A program made the position numbers and the translations under genes. A stretch of DNA of 64,000 nt from Mesorhizobium sp. L-2-11 (GTDB lineage: Bacteria; Pseudomonadota; Alphaproteobacteria; Rhizobiales; Rhizobiaceae), in assembly GCF_016756595.1 (NCBI RefSeq), contig NZ_AP023257.1, forward strand, positions 2,434,001 to 2,498,000, written 5' to 3'. Positions 1 through 8,558 of the stretch are shown piece after piece. Positions within the stretch are counted from its first letter, which is position 1. Every line of letters begins with the position of its first letter. Below the pieces are notes generated by a model that worked only from the letters and a program-made list of their open reading frames with translations, had not been told where the DNA came from and did no database searches.

Positions 1-1
1 C

Positions 2-1141
2 GTCGACTACCGCCTGCTGGCGGCGAGGGGCTATTCGCCGGGCACCGACCCGACACTGGGTACCGACAAGATCTTCGTGCGGGACTTTGTCCTGCCGGTC
101 CAGATCGGCGCCTACAGTTTTGAGCACGGCCATACCCAAAAAGTGCGTTTCGACGTGATCGCCGACGTGCTGCAAGTCACCGACCATCCCGAAGACATGC
201 GCCATGTGTTTTCCTACGACATCATCATGGACGGCATTCGCACCATCGTCGCGCGCGGCCACATCCAGCTTAGCGAGGCCCTGGCCGAGCAGGTGGCGTC
301 CTACATCCTGGAAAACCCGCGTGTCGTGCGGGTCACGGTAAGGGTGGAAAAACTCGAACTCGGCCCAGGCGGCGTCGGCGTCGAGATCGAACGCAAGCGC
401 CAATCGGCAGGCCGCGGCGTTGCCTCCGGCTCTGCCGGCCGAAAAGACCAAAGCGCCGTTTCCCGGGCGCGACAGGAAAGGCCTGAGGCCATCAGGCGAG
501 CCGTCAAGCCAGCCGTCGTCAAGCTTGGCGGCAGCACGGCCGATGCGGCGGAAATGGCGGACTGGGTCGCGGCGCTGGCGGGTTCCAAGCTGCCGATCGT
601 CATCGTGCCGGGCGGCGGCCGCTTTGCCGACCAGGTGCGCGAGACGCAGATTTACATGGATTTTTCCGACACCGCCGCGCACGCCATGGCGATCCTCGCC
701 ATGGAGCAGTTCGCCCAAATCATCCTCGACCGTGACGAAAGGCTGGAGCCGGCACGGTCGCTGGAAGAAATGCGGCGGGCGCTGGACGCGGGGAAGGTGC
801 CGGTGTGGCTGCCGTCGTCATTGACGCTGCCGGCGCCGGACATTCCGGCTTCCTGGGATGTTACCTCCGATTCCCTTGCCGCCTGGCTTGCCGGCAAGCT
901 CGGCGCAAATGCGCTGCTCCTGATCAAGCAGACAGGCGCCTTCTCCGGCAGCGACACGATCGACGGCCTGGCGGCCAGAGGCATCGTCGACGCCGGCTTC
1001 GCCGCCATGCTGCCCGACGGTGTCGATGTCCATCTCGCCGGCCCGAAAGATGCCTCCGAGGCCATGGGGTTGCTCGCGGCGGGCGTTCTGCCCGGCATTC
1101 GGATCGCCGCCCCGATCCGGTCGGCAAGAATAGCAGGGTAG
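2..1141 (+). CDS. Dihydroneopterin aldolase-like domain fused to amino acid kinase domain (MfnE-like), 5' partial
   Basis: The reading frame is open to the left edge, so the true start lies upstream; the first in-window candidate is GTG at 77. Residues of roughly the first 120 codons resemble dihydroneopterin aldolase (FolB): a start like KIFVRDFVLPVQIGAY and a tail like VEKLELGPGGVGVEIER. A low-complexity linker follows. The second half is an amino-acid-kinase fold with KLGGST and IVIVPGGGRFADQV nucleotide-binding motifs. In archaea the kinase MfnE phosphorylates an aminomethylfuran phosphate during methanofuran synthesis, and FolB-type aldolases act in pterin synthesis. The fusion therefore suggests a protein serving methylofuran and/or H4MPT biosynthesis. 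The next gene starts 3 bp after the stop, so this is the head of the visible cofactor operon. The domain families are clear; the exact reactions are inferred. Confidence 0.8.
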   Translation, partial: VDYRLLAARGYSPGTDPTLGTDKIFVRDFVLPVQIGAYSFEHGHTQKVRFDVIADVLQVTDHPEDMRHVFSYDIIMDGIRTIVARGHIQLSEALAEQVASYILENPRVVRVTVRVEKLELGPGGVGVEIERKRQSAGRGVASGSAGRKDQSAVSRARQERPEAIRRAVKPAVVKLGGSTADAAEMADWVAALAGSKLPIVIVPGGGRFADQVRETQIYMDFSDTAAHAMAILAMEQFAQIILDRDERLEPARSLEEMRRALDAGKVPVWLPSSLTLPAPDIPASWDVTSDSLAAWLAGKLGANALLLIKQTGAFSGSDTIDGLAARGIVDAGFAAMLPDGVDVHLAGPKDASEAMGLLAAGVLPGIRIAAPIRSARIAG

Positions 1142-1144
1142 GCG

Positions 1145-1696
1145 ATGGCGACGCTACATACGCCGCGCTGGGCATGGGTTTTGACCGGTTCCGGTCATTT
1201 TTTTACCGAGAGTTTTGCACTCATCCACCAGATCGAGCATTGCGATGTCTTCGTGTCGAAAGCCGCCAACGAAGTGCTGCGCATGTACAAGCTCAAGCTC
1301 GATTTTCCGGAGACGACGCGCGTGCTGCACGACAAGACGGCGAGCGCGATCCCGGTCGGCGAATTCTATCACGGTGTCTATCATACCGTGGTGGTGGCGC
1401 CGGCCAGCTCCAACACGGTCGCCAAATGCGTGCACGGCATTTCCGACACGCTCGCCACCAACGTCTTTGCCCAGGCCGGAAAATGCCGGGTGCCGGCCAT
1501 CGTCTTTGCCTGCGACACCGCGCCGGAACTCGAAACCATGGCGCCGCATGGGCTGGTCAAGGTCTATCCGCGCAGCATCGACCTGGAGAACACCAACCAG
1601 CTGAAGAGTTTTGAGCGAACCCAGGTGGTCGAGTCGCTTGTCGATCTCGAAGCCTCGGTCAGGCGGCGCCACGCCGAACTCGCAAGCCATGGCTGA
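1145..1696 (+). CDS. afpA: Archaeoflavoprotein-type flavoprotein, probable dihydromethanopterin reductase (AfpA/DmrB family)
   Basis: A 183-residue flavoprotein of the HFCD fold. FMN-binding signatures are visible: WVLTGSGHF near the N-terminus, VVVAPASSNTVAKC in the middle, and GISDTLATN after it. Homologues in archaea and H4MPT-using bacteria (AfpA/DmrB) reduce dihydromethanopterin to H4MPT or act as small flavoproteins in this pathway. It sits 3 bp after the aldolase/kinase fusion and overlaps the DHPS-like gene by 8 bp, so it is translationally coupled. This points to the last reductive step of H4MPT synthesis. The reductase role is known for the family and not demonstrated here. Confidence 0.8.
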   Translation: MATLHTPRWAWVLTGSGHFFTESFALIHQIEHCDVFVSKAANEVLRMYKLKLDFPETTRVLHDKTASAIPVGEFYHGVYHTVVVAPASSNTVAKCVHGISDTLATNVFAQAGKCRVPAIVFACDTAPELETMAPHGLVKVYPRSIDLENTNQLKSFERTQVVESLVDLEASVRRRHAELASHG

Positions 1697-3083
1697 GCGG
1701 CTGGTCTTTCTCACCGGCCATCTGGCCAAGGTTCGGCTGGAGAGGCTGCTGGCCGGACTGGGCGAAACCGAATTTGCCTGGGAGATCATCGACATCGGCG
1801 TCAAGGTCGCGGCGCTGATGAGCGAAGATATCATCAAGCGGCGGCTCAGCCTGACAGGCGCCGTCGACCGCGTCATCCTGCCCGGCCGCTATCGCGGCGA
1901 CATCGAGCATCTGTCGAACCATTTCGGCGTGCCCTTCGTGCGCGGGCCCGACGAGATCGCCGATCTGCCGGCCTTTCTCGGCCGGGCGGGCGAGCCGCCC
2001 GACCTTTCGCGTCACGACATGCGCATCTTCGCTGAAATCGTCGATGCGCCGATGCTGTCGGTCGAGGCGCTGGTGGCGAGAGCAAGGACGCTGGCTGCGG
2101 CCGGCGCCGACGTCATCGATCTCGGCTGCCTGCCGGAAACGCCGTTTCCATTGCTGGAAGAGGCGGTGCGCGAGCTGAAGGCACAGGGATTTCTGGTCAG
2201 CGTCGATTCGGCCAGATCAGACGAACTGTCGATCGGCGCACGCGCCGGTGCGGACTATCTTCTCAGCCTCGACGAGAACACGCTGCCCTTGGCCTTCGAC
2301 TACAAGGCCGTACCAGTGCTGATCCCGGCCACCCCCGGCGACCTGGATTCGCTCGGCCGCGCCGTTGAGGCGGCGCAAAAGGCCGGCGTCGCCTTCCTCG
2401 CCGATCCGGTGCTCGACCCGATCCATTTCGGCTTTGCCGCCTCACTCGGGCGCTTTATCGAGGCGCGCCGCCGCTGGCCCGAGGTCGAACTGCTGATGGG
2501 CACCGGCAATCTCACCGAATTGACCGACGCCGACAGTTCCGGCGTTACCGCCGTTCTGGCCGGGCTCTGCTCGGAACTTCAGATCCGAAACGTGCTTGCC
2601 GTGCATGTCAGCCCGCACACACTGCGAACGATCGAGGAGCACGACATTGCCCGCCGCATCCTGTTTGCCGCCAAGAACGACGGTGCGCTGCCGCGCAGTT
2701 ATCATCCAGGGCTGCTGCAGGTTCACGACCGCAAGCCGTTCACCGCCTCGACCGAGGATATCGAAGCGCTCGCAGCCGAGGTGCGCGACGCCAACTTCCG
2801 CATCATGACCGCCGAGGACGGCATCCATGTTTTCAACGGCAAGGGGCATGCGGTTGCCACGGATGCGTTCGAACTCTTTGCCGGGCTTGGCGTTGAGGCG
2901 GATGGCGCACATGCATTCTATCTCGGCGCCGAGCTGATGAAGGCCGAAATCGCCTGGCGCCTCGGCAAGCGCTATGTGCAGGACGAGCCGCTCGCATGGG
3001 GCGTTGCCGCGCCGGCTCCCGAAACCGACCGCAGCCGTCTTGCCGAAGCGGGCCCCACGCTTCGCTCGAAGAAAGAGCGCTAA
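1689..3083 (+). CDS. Dihydropteroate synthase-like protein of H4MPT biosynthesis
   Basis: A 464-residue protein. The start at ATG 1689 (MAERLVFLTG) overlaps the previous gene by 8 bp; an upstream in-frame start would overlap much more. The N-terminal ~110 residues form the extra domain found in archaeal and methylotroph DHPS-related proteins. The central region is a TIM barrel like dihydropteroate synthase (AGADVIDLGCLPETP, VSVDSARSDEL, LMGTGNLTELTDADS). The C-terminal part, including FRIMTAEDGIHVFNGKGH, is the family extension. Such proteins accompany H4MPT genes in methylotrophs and methanogens and are presumed to act in pterin assembly. The reaction is not established from sequence. The DUF447 gene follows after 3 bp. 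Confidence 0.82.
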   Translation: MAERLVFLTGHLAKVRLERLLAGLGETEFAWEIIDIGVKVAALMSEDIIKRRLSLTGAVDRVILPGRYRGDIEHLSNHFGVPFVRGPDEIADLPAFLGRAGEPPDLSRHDMRIFAEIVDAPMLSVEALVARARTLAAAGADVIDLGCLPETPFPLLEEAVRELKAQGFLVSVDSARSDELSIGARAGADYLLSLDENTLPLAFDYKAVPVLIPATPGDLDSLGRAVEAAQKAGVAFLADPVLDPIHFGFAASLGRFIEARRRWPEVELLMGTGNLTELTDADSSGVTAVLAGLCSELQIRNVLAVHVSPHTLRTIEEHDIARRILFAAKNDGALPRSYHPGLLQVHDRKPFTASTEDIEALAAEVRDANFRIMTAEDGIHVFNGKGHAVATDAFELFAGLGVEADGAHAFYLGAELMKAEIAWRLGKRYVQDEPLAWGVAAPAPETDRSRLAEAGPTLRSKKER

Positions 3084-3086
3084 ACC

Positions 3087-3677
3087 ATGCCGTTCATTCG
3101 CGAATCGATCATCACTACCGTCAACAAAGCCGGCGACGTCCACATCGCGCCGATCGGCATCATCGCCGAGAAGGACGGCTGGGTGATCGCGCCTTTCCGG
3201 CCGTCGGTCACGCTCGACAATCTCGCCGAAGTGCCGTTCGCCATCGCCAACTATACCGACGACGTGCGTATCTTTGCCGGCTGCCTGACCGGCCGCAAGC
3301 ATTGGCCGACCGTTGCGGTCGACGGGTTTCCGGTGCCGCGGCTGGCAGCGGCGCTCGCGCATTCGGTCCTCGAAGTCGAACGCGTCGACGACGATGCCAT
3401 GCGGCCGCGCCATTTCTGCCGGGTGGTGCAGGAGGAAATGCATGCGCCGTTCACCGGCTTCAACCGCGCCAAGGCGGCGGTGCTGGAACTGGCCATCCTG
3501 GTCAGCCGGCTCGGCATGCTGCCGCGCGACAAGATCGAGGCGGAAATCGCCTATCTTTCGATTGCAATCGAAAAGACCGCGGGCGAGGCCGAAAAGCAAG
3601 CCTGGGACTGGCTGATGCAGCGTGTCGGCGACCACCTGTCGGTCCAGGAGTCGCACGGCGACGAGGTGCGGAGCTGA
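3087..3677 (+). CDS. DUF447 family protein of the H4MPT cluster
   Basis: A 196-residue protein starting MPFIRESIITTVNKAGDVHI. It has the flavin-reductase-like split-barrel layout typical of DUF447: the N-terminal half carries IAPIGIIAEKDGWVIAPF and the helical C-terminus is charged. DUF447 genes occur with H4MPT genes in methylotrophs, but I know of no assigned reaction. It closes the first co-directional operon, 3 bp after the DHPS-like gene. An apparently exact copy of bases 3123-3474 sits at 10885-11236 as a fragment fused to a peptidase gene. This copy is the intact one. Confidence 0.8.
   Translation: MPFIRESIITTVNKAGDVHIAPIGIIAEKDGWVIAPFRPSVTLDNLAEVPFAIANYTDDVRIFAGCLTGRKHWPTVAVDGFPVPRLAAALAHSVLEVERVDDDAMRPRHFCRVVQEEMHAPFTGFNRAKAAVLELAILVSRLGMLPRDKIEAEIAYLSIAIEKTAGEAEKQAWDWLMQRVGDHLSVQESHGDEVRS
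3123..3474 (+). repeat. Direct repeat, copy 1 (inside the DUF447 gene)
   Basis: By eye these 352 bases match 10885-11236 without a difference (offset 7,762). Both ends are sharp: the match begins at AACAAAGCC and stops after CGCGCCAAGG. The two copies bracket the cyclase/IS91 island. The perfect identity suggests a recent duplication or gene conversion. Confidence 0.85.
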
Positions 3678-4072
3678 ACCGCTGAACCTGGGTAAGCGTC
3701 GGGGCTGACGTGTTTTAGCATGATACGCGGTGGCGCTGATCTCAAACGGCGGTGTTCGACCCTTTTGCGGTCATTGAGCCCAGTATGCACGATGACCGGA
3801 GTGTGCCAATTTCGACCTAACAGGCAAAGTTCGTTGTTGCCCTGAAGCGGATACCACTAAGCTGAGGGTCGTGGTTGCGACTCTCCCGGATCAGGGAAAC
3901 ATTCCCGCCTATCTAAGACCCATGGAAGGCACGAGACTCGACCATTAGTGGGAACGGCTCAGCCGATACCAAGACGCAAGAATTTAGGTTACCTTTCTGG
4001 GACTGAGCTGTCGCGACTTATGGTCGGGTCGCATCATGTGGGAGACCTTTCTCCAATCTCAAAGCCGCTTCC
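3678..4072. other. Non-coding left border of the inserted island
   Basis: A 395-bp stretch with no convincing gene. It is more AT-balanced than the neighbouring operons and has no obvious repeat or hairpin. It separates the last gene of the C1 cofactor operon from the first cyclase and probably holds that gene's promoter. The left junction of the island should lie here, but I could not place it. Confidence 0.4.
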
Positions 4073-5845
4073 ATGCGTCGATCGCTATTCCGGAAGTATT
4101 TTTTGGTCTTATTCGCGGCGGTCGTTTTTCCGATGGCCGCTAGTGGCATCAGCAACACGTGGTTCAGCTATGGCGACCAGCATGCGATCCTCAGCGCCCT
4201 GCTGCGGTCTGAGGCGACATCTGCGGCCGACAAGATTGAGAGCTTTCTTGACGGCATCAAAATTCCGCTTGGCTCCACGATCCCCGAGGACGTGTCGGCC
4301 AATGCCGGCGTGAAACAGCTTCGGCTTCTTTTCCTGCGCGTGATGCACCAGGTCCCGGGAATTCTCAGCATCAGTTTCGTCGACGGCGCCGGCGCGGAAC
4401 GGCTGCACGTGTCGCGCACGGGCTCGAACAGGACGGAAGGCGGGGCGGATCGCTCGGGCGATCCCGCTGTCGTGGGCGCCAGGACGGCGAAGGTCTGGTA
4501 TGGCCCGATCGCCTATCGCCAGGGTTCCGAACCGTCGGTAACCATGGCGATGGCCAACTACGACGATACAGTCCTAGAAAACACGATCATCGCCGAAATC
4601 AGTCTGAAGCCTGTCTGGCTCATCGTTTCCGAGATTCGCGTGGGCCGCAGCGGCCGGGCATTTGTCATCGACCAGACCGGCCGCCTCATCGCTCACCCCG
4701 CGATCAGCGAAGTGATGCAGGGCGCCGACGAGAAAGCAGCGTTGGCCCTGCGCGGATTGCGGGATGCGATCGCAGCCACGGGCGGGACTGCGATTGCAAG
4801 CCGCAACTCCGAGAATGAACGCGTTGTGACCGCCGGCGCGCCGGTTGCCGCGGCCGGCTGGACGGTACTTGTCGAGCAGTCGCAGGCAGAGGCTTTTGCA
4901 CCCTTATACGCTTTGTTGTGGCGGACAGGCGGGTTGTTACTCGCCGCCACAGTCCTTGCGGCGGTACTCGCCTATTGGCTTGCCGGACGGATGAGCGGCC
5001 CCATCCGACTGCTGGAAGAGGGCACAGAGAAGATCGGCGCTGGACAGTTCGATCATCGGATCAACATCGCCACTGGAGACGAGCTTGAGCGGCTGGCCTC
5101 GCGGTTCAATCAAATGGCGCAGGAACTCGCCGAATCGCGGGATCGCGCTGAGCGAATGACGCGACTGAAGCGCTTCCTGGCACCACAGGTGGCGGAACTC
5201 GTAGAAAAGGCTGGCGACGAGAGAATGCTTGCCGGACAGCGCGCGGAAGTGGTCGCTGTTTTTTGCGATTTGCGTGGCTTCACCGCATTTTCGGCGCACG
5301 CTGAGCCTGAGGACATTATGCAGCTCTTGCGTGAATACTACGAGGCGCTCGGCGCGATCGTCACCCGGTATGAGGTGACGCTGACCAGTTTTTCGGCGGA
5401 TGGATTGATGATCCTCGTCAACGCCCCGGTTCCATGTCAAGAGCCGGCGCTTCATGCCGTAAAAATGGCTGTCGACATGCAGGAAGCCATTCAAGGACTC
5501 ATATCCGGGTGGCGGCAGCATGGCTATCAGATTGGTTTCGGCATGGGGCTCGCTATGGGGTGGGCAACGGTGGGCCGAATTGGCTATGAGGCCCGCGTCG
5601 ACTACACCGCAATCGGCAATGTCGTGAACCTTGCATCGAGGCTGTGTTCATCCGCTGACGATCGACAAATCCTTATCGACTATTCCGTGGCGCGCCATCT
5701 GCGTGACAAAATTCCGATCGCCGACCTCGGCACTCGCCAGTTCAAAGGCCTAGACGGGCACGTTCGCGTCTACAATGTTGAGACGCAAGGGATCGACCGG
5801 CCGAATTTAGATCCTGCTGAGAATGACGTGGCGGCAAAGAGCTAG
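4073..5845 (+). CDS. Membrane-bound class III adenylate/guanylate cyclase with periplasmic sensor and HAMP domain
   Basis: A 590-residue receptor cyclase that would make cAMP (or cGMP) from a nucleoside triphosphate. TM1 lies around residues 9-29, followed by a ~250-residue extracytoplasmic Cache-like sensor (GRSGRAFVIDQTGRLIAHP is a typical Cache segment). TM2 lies around 280-303, followed by a HAMP linker (RMSGPIRLLEEGTEKIGAG, then DELERLASRFNQMAQEL). The C-terminal catalytic domain has the first metal aspartate in FCDLRGFTAF, the second in SFSADGLMIL, and the transition-state Asn/Arg in GNVVNLASRL, so it looks active. It is the first gene of the island and has no operon partner. The ligand of the sensor cannot be read from sequence. 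Confidence 0.88.
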   Translation: MRRSLFRKYFLVLFAAVVFPMAASGISNTWFSYGDQHAILSALLRSEATSAADKIESFLDGIKIPLGSTIPEDVSANAGVKQLRLLFLRVMHQVPGILSISFVDGAGAERLHVSRTGSNRTEGGADRSGDPAVVGARTAKVWYGPIAYRQGSEPSVTMAMANYDDTVLENTIIAEISLKPVWLIVSEIRVGRSGRAFVIDQTGRLIAHPAISEVMQGADEKAALALRGLRDAIAATGGTAIASRNSENERVVTAGAPVAAAGWTVLVEQSQAEAFAPLYALLWRTGGLLLAATVLAAVLAYWLAGRMSGPIRLLEEGTEKIGAGQFDHRINIATGDELERLASRFNQMAQELAESRDRAERMTRLKRFLAPQVAELVEKAGDERMLAGQRAEVVAVFCDLRGFTAFSAHAEPEDIMQLLREYYEALGAIVTRYEVTLTSFSADGLMILVNAPVPCQEPALHAVKMAVDMQEAIQGLISGWRQHGYQIGFGMGLAMGWATVGRIGYEARVDYTAIGNVVNLASRLCSSADDRQILIDYSVARHLRDKIPIADLGTRQFKGLDGHVRVYNVETQGIDRPNLDPAENDVAAKS

Positions 5846-6204
5846 GCTCCTCTGCATCGACGTCCGCTATCGCTCATCCCTACACCACAAGCGGACCTAC
5901 TGCTCTCGTGAAGGGTTTCGGGCGCCGGCAGGCGTACGAAAGTCCCCGAGGAAGGAACCCGCGGGCCACAGGCGATGGCTATGGGGATTTCGGATTTCGG
6001 CCGATGTCAGCGATGGCGCGACCGCCGTCGAGGAGCGGCGGGATTGATGCACACGGACCGCCTTGTCTTCCGGCCGTGCGGCATCGTCGGCTCGGTGCGC
6101 GGTCGGACGCAGCCCTGTCGACGCCGATGGTCACCATGGACGGCGTGGGTTCGTTGCCGGAGGCTGAGTGCCTGCGATTGAAGGCTGGACCATGCCATGC
6201 CGGG
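5846..6204. other. Non-coding region, probable terminal part of the IS91-like element
   Basis: A 359-bp stretch between the cyclase stop and the transposase stop. No credible gene is present. The GC-rich half nearer the transposase is compatible with the long 3' non-coding end (origin end) of IS91-type elements. I could not identify the exact terminus or an origin hairpin. Confidence 0.35.
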
Positions 6205-7416
6205 TCATGGCGTGCTTCTCCCGGTTGATGGGGAATCGTGTGGCGGTCCGCGCGGCTGCCTCCATCGTTCGAACACCTCGATCACGATCATGCGGCCGCC
6301 ACAGCAGGGGCATGGCGGGCGAAAGTTGTCCGGTTCAAAGTTGTCCGGTTCGTCCATGGTGTCATCGTCGGACGGTGCGGCGACGTTCAGGAGTTCACGA
6401 GCAAGCGCGAGGCTGGCCTTGCGAGCAGAACCGGCAAGCAGGCCGCAATGCCGGATGCGATGGAAGCCACGCGGCAGGACATGCAGCAGGAAGCGGCGGA
6501 TGAACTCGTCGGCCGCGAGCGTCATGAGCTGCTGCCGGTCGGCGCCTTCGCGACGATAGTCCTTGTAGCGGAAGGTGACGCCGCTCTCGTCGAGGCGGAT
6601 GAGGCGGCTGTTCGAGACCGCCACCCGGTGGGTGTAGCGCGACAGGTAGGCGAGCACCGCTTCCGGGCCGGCGAAGGGCGCCTTGGCGTAGACCACCCAG
6701 CGCTTCTTCCGGATCGGCGACAGGTGGCGCAGGAATGCCCGCCGTTCCGCGAGATGAGCAATCGCGCCGAAGAAGGCGAGCCGGCCAGCGTCGTCGTGCA
6801 GCGCGACCAACCGGGAGAGGAACAGCCGGCGGAACAGCTTGCCGAGCACCCGCACCGGCAGCAGGAAGGCGGGACGCGACGATATCCACCGGCTTCCGTC
6901 CGGCGAGATGCCACCGCCTGGCACGATCATGTGCACGTGCGGATGATGCGTCATCGCCGAACCCCATGTGTGGAGCACGGCGGTGATGCCGATGCGTGCG
7001 CCCAGATGCTTCGGATCGGCCGCGATGGTCAGCATCGTCTCCGACGCCGCCTTGAACAGCAGGTCGTAGACCGCCGCCTTGTTGTGGAAGGCGATGTCGG
7101 CGACCTCGGCTGGCAGCGTGAAGACGACGTGGAAGTAGCCGACCGGCAGCAGGTCGGCCTCGCGCTCGGCAAGCCATGTCCGCGCCGCGGCACCCTGGCA
7201 CTTTGGACAGTGCCGGTTGCGGCAGGAGTTGTAGGCGATGCGCCAGTGGCCGCAGTCCTCGCAGGCCTCGACGTGACCGCCAAGGGCCGCGGTGCGGCAG
7301 TGCTCGATCGCCGACATGACCTTGAGCTGCTGCAGTGTCAGATGCCCTGCATGGGCGGCCCGGTAGGCGGGCCCGGCAGTGCGGAAGATGTCGGCAACCT
7401 CGATCGAGGCGCGCAC
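6205..7416 (-). CDS. IS91-family transposase (Y2/HUH type with N-terminal zinc-binding domain)
   Basis: A 403-residue protein starting at GTG 7416. The N-terminus carries a zinc-ribbon-like cysteine array (ACEDCGHW, then CRNRHCPKCQG) typical of IS91 transposases. The HUH motif is visible in TWGSAMTHHPHVHMIVPGGG. The segment with YLSRYTHRVAVSNSRL matches the catalytic tyrosine region of the family. IS91 elements are thought to move by rolling-circle-like replication without inverted repeats or target duplication. The start lies 2 bp after the stop of the upstream tyrosine recombinase, so the two are co-transcribed. The length is normal for the family, so it is probably intact. Confidence 0.9.
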   Translation of the reverse strand: MRASIEVADIFRTAGPAYRAAHAGHLTLQQLKVMSAIEHCRTAALGGHVEACEDCGHWRIAYNSCRNRHCPKCQGAAARTWLAEREADLLPVGYFHVVFTLPAEVADIAFHNKAAVYDLLFKAASETMLTIAADPKHLGARIGITAVLHTWGSAMTHHPHVHMIVPGGGISPDGSRWISSRPAFLLPVRVLGKLFRRLFLSRLVALHDDAGRLAFFGAIAHLAERRAFLRHLSPIRKKRWVVYAKAPFAGPEAVLAYLSRYTHRVAVSNSRLIRLDESGVTFRYKDYRREGADRQQLMTLAADEFIRRFLLHVLPRGFHRIRHCGLLAGSARKASLALARELLNVAAPSDDDTMDEPDNFEPDNFRPPCPCCGGRMIVIEVFERWRQPRGPPHDSPSTGRSTP

Positions 7417-7418
7417 GC

Positions 7419-8327
7419 TCAGCCGTCGGGTGAGATCTCTTCCGGCTTGAAGAGGCCAAGCTTGTCGAGCGGGCTCGTGACGGTGCGCACCGTGCGGGTT
7501 GCAACCTTGGTGTAGAAGGCGGTGCTATTTAGCTTGGCGTGCCCGAGCAGGACCTGGATGATCCGGATGTCGGTGCCGTCCTCCAGCAGGTGGGTGGCGA
7601 AGCTGTGGCGCAGCGTGTGCGGCCCGACGCGCTTGGCGATGTCGGCCGCCTGCGCTGCCTCGACGACCACGCGATAGAGCTGGCGGGTGCAGATGGGCTT
7701 CATCGCATGCTGCCCCGGAAACAGCCAGCCGTCGCGGTGCATCACGCCCTGCTGGCGTCCGACCTTCCACCACTGGCGCAGCAACAAGAGCAGGTCTTGC
7801 GACAGCATGGCGTTCCGGTATCGCCCGCCCTTGCCGCGCTCGACACGTAGCAGCATGCGCTCACTATCGACGTCGGCGATCTTCAGCGTCGACACCTCCG
7901 CCACGCGCAGGCCCGCGCCATAAGCGACCGACAGCGCGGCCTGGTGCTTCAGGCAGGTGGTGGCGTTGAGCAGCCGGGCGACCTCGTCGCGGCTCAGCAC
8001 CACCGGCAGCGTGCGCGGGTGCGCCAGACGAACGAGCTTGCGCGCCAGATCGGGACGATCGACCGTATGCGTGAAGAAGAAGCGCAGCGCCGACACGATG
8101 CTGTTCATCGTCGGCACGGGAACACCGTCGTCCTGCTGCTCGATCTGGAACTGGCGCAGGTCGTCGGTGGTCGCTGTGTCTGGTGAACGCCCGAGGAACG
8201 TCGCCAGGCGTCCGATGTCGCGGAGATAGTTGCGCTGCGTCTCCCGTGAGAAACGCCGCATGTTCATGTCGTCGATCAGCCGCTGACGAAGTGGACTGAT
8301 AGGTGCATCAAGAACAGGATAGGGCAT
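7419..8327 (-). CDS. Tyrosine recombinase/integrase of the IS91-like element
   Basis: A 302-residue phage-integrase-family protein. It has an N-terminal SAM-like core-binding domain (MNMRRFSRETQRNYLRDIG) and a C-terminal catalytic domain. Candidate catalytic residues are Arg in YGAGLRVAEVS, His-x-x-Arg in GPHTLRHSFATHLL, and a distal Tyr in LNSTAFYTKVA preceded by LLGHAKLNST. Integrases immediately upstream of IS91-type transposases are a recognised arrangement in proteobacterial IS91 relatives. It reads into the transposase gene. The start MPYPVLDAPI is plausible but has no strong ribosome-binding site. Confidence 0.9.
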   Translation of the reverse strand: MPYPVLDAPISPLRQRLIDDMNMRRFSRETQRNYLRDIGRLATFLGRSPDTATTDDLRQFQIEQQDDGVPVPTMNSIVSALRFFFTHTVDRPDLARKLVRLAHPRTLPVVLSRDEVARLLNATTCLKHQAALSVAYGAGLRVAEVSTLKIADVDSERMLLRVERGKGGRYRNAMLSQDLLLLLRQWWKVGRQQGVMHRDGWLFPGQHAMKPICTRQLYRVVVEAAQAADIAKRVGPHTLRHSFATHLLEDGTDIRIIQVLLGHAKLNSTAFYTKVATRTVRTVTSPLDKLGLFKPEEISPDG

Positions 8328-8558
8328 GGTCAGGCTCCTTGTTGAAGAAGCCCGCCATGCTCTGCTCCAGCCGAACGACGCTCAACGCGAGCGCGACGAT
8401 CGACCCATAACCCTTACCTCAACCACAGGGTGCCCTCCCGCGCGAGCGGGTTCGTTCTTCGGCCCCATCGTGTTCTCACCGAGCCACTGGCGCTGGTAGC
8501 GAGCCGCGAATGAGGTATAGTTCAGGTATTGGATAACGGGTGGGCGGTAACCTGGACA

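Larger units (their letters stand above)
6205..8327 (-). mobile_element. IS91-like insertion element (integrase plus transposase), coding core
   Basis: The two adjacent minus-strand genes define the core of an IS91-type element. Its ends are not resolved. The outer limits are probably within 5846-6204 on one side and 8328-8520 on the other, where a small GC hairpin (CCCGCGCGAGCGGG) lies around 8436-8450 just before a GTTCGTTC sequence. IS91 elements have no terminal inverted repeats to anchor the ends. The element sits directly between two cyclase genes. Confidence 0.75.

Noticed and set aside
301..1098. Long minus-strand open frames opposite the aldolase/kinase fusion
   Set aside because: High GC3 in the true gene leaves antisense frames open; their translations are Arg/Ala/Ser-rich with no family resemblance.
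2442..3656. 404-codon minus-strand frame over the DHPS-like and DUF447 genes
   Set aside because: It is a shadow spanning two well-supported plus-strand genes, with no recognisable domain. The same pattern recurs opposite the copy at 10873-11499.
6238..7515. 425-codon plus-strand frame opposite the IS91 transposase
   Set aside because: Antisense of a clear transposase; the composition is typical of a shadow.
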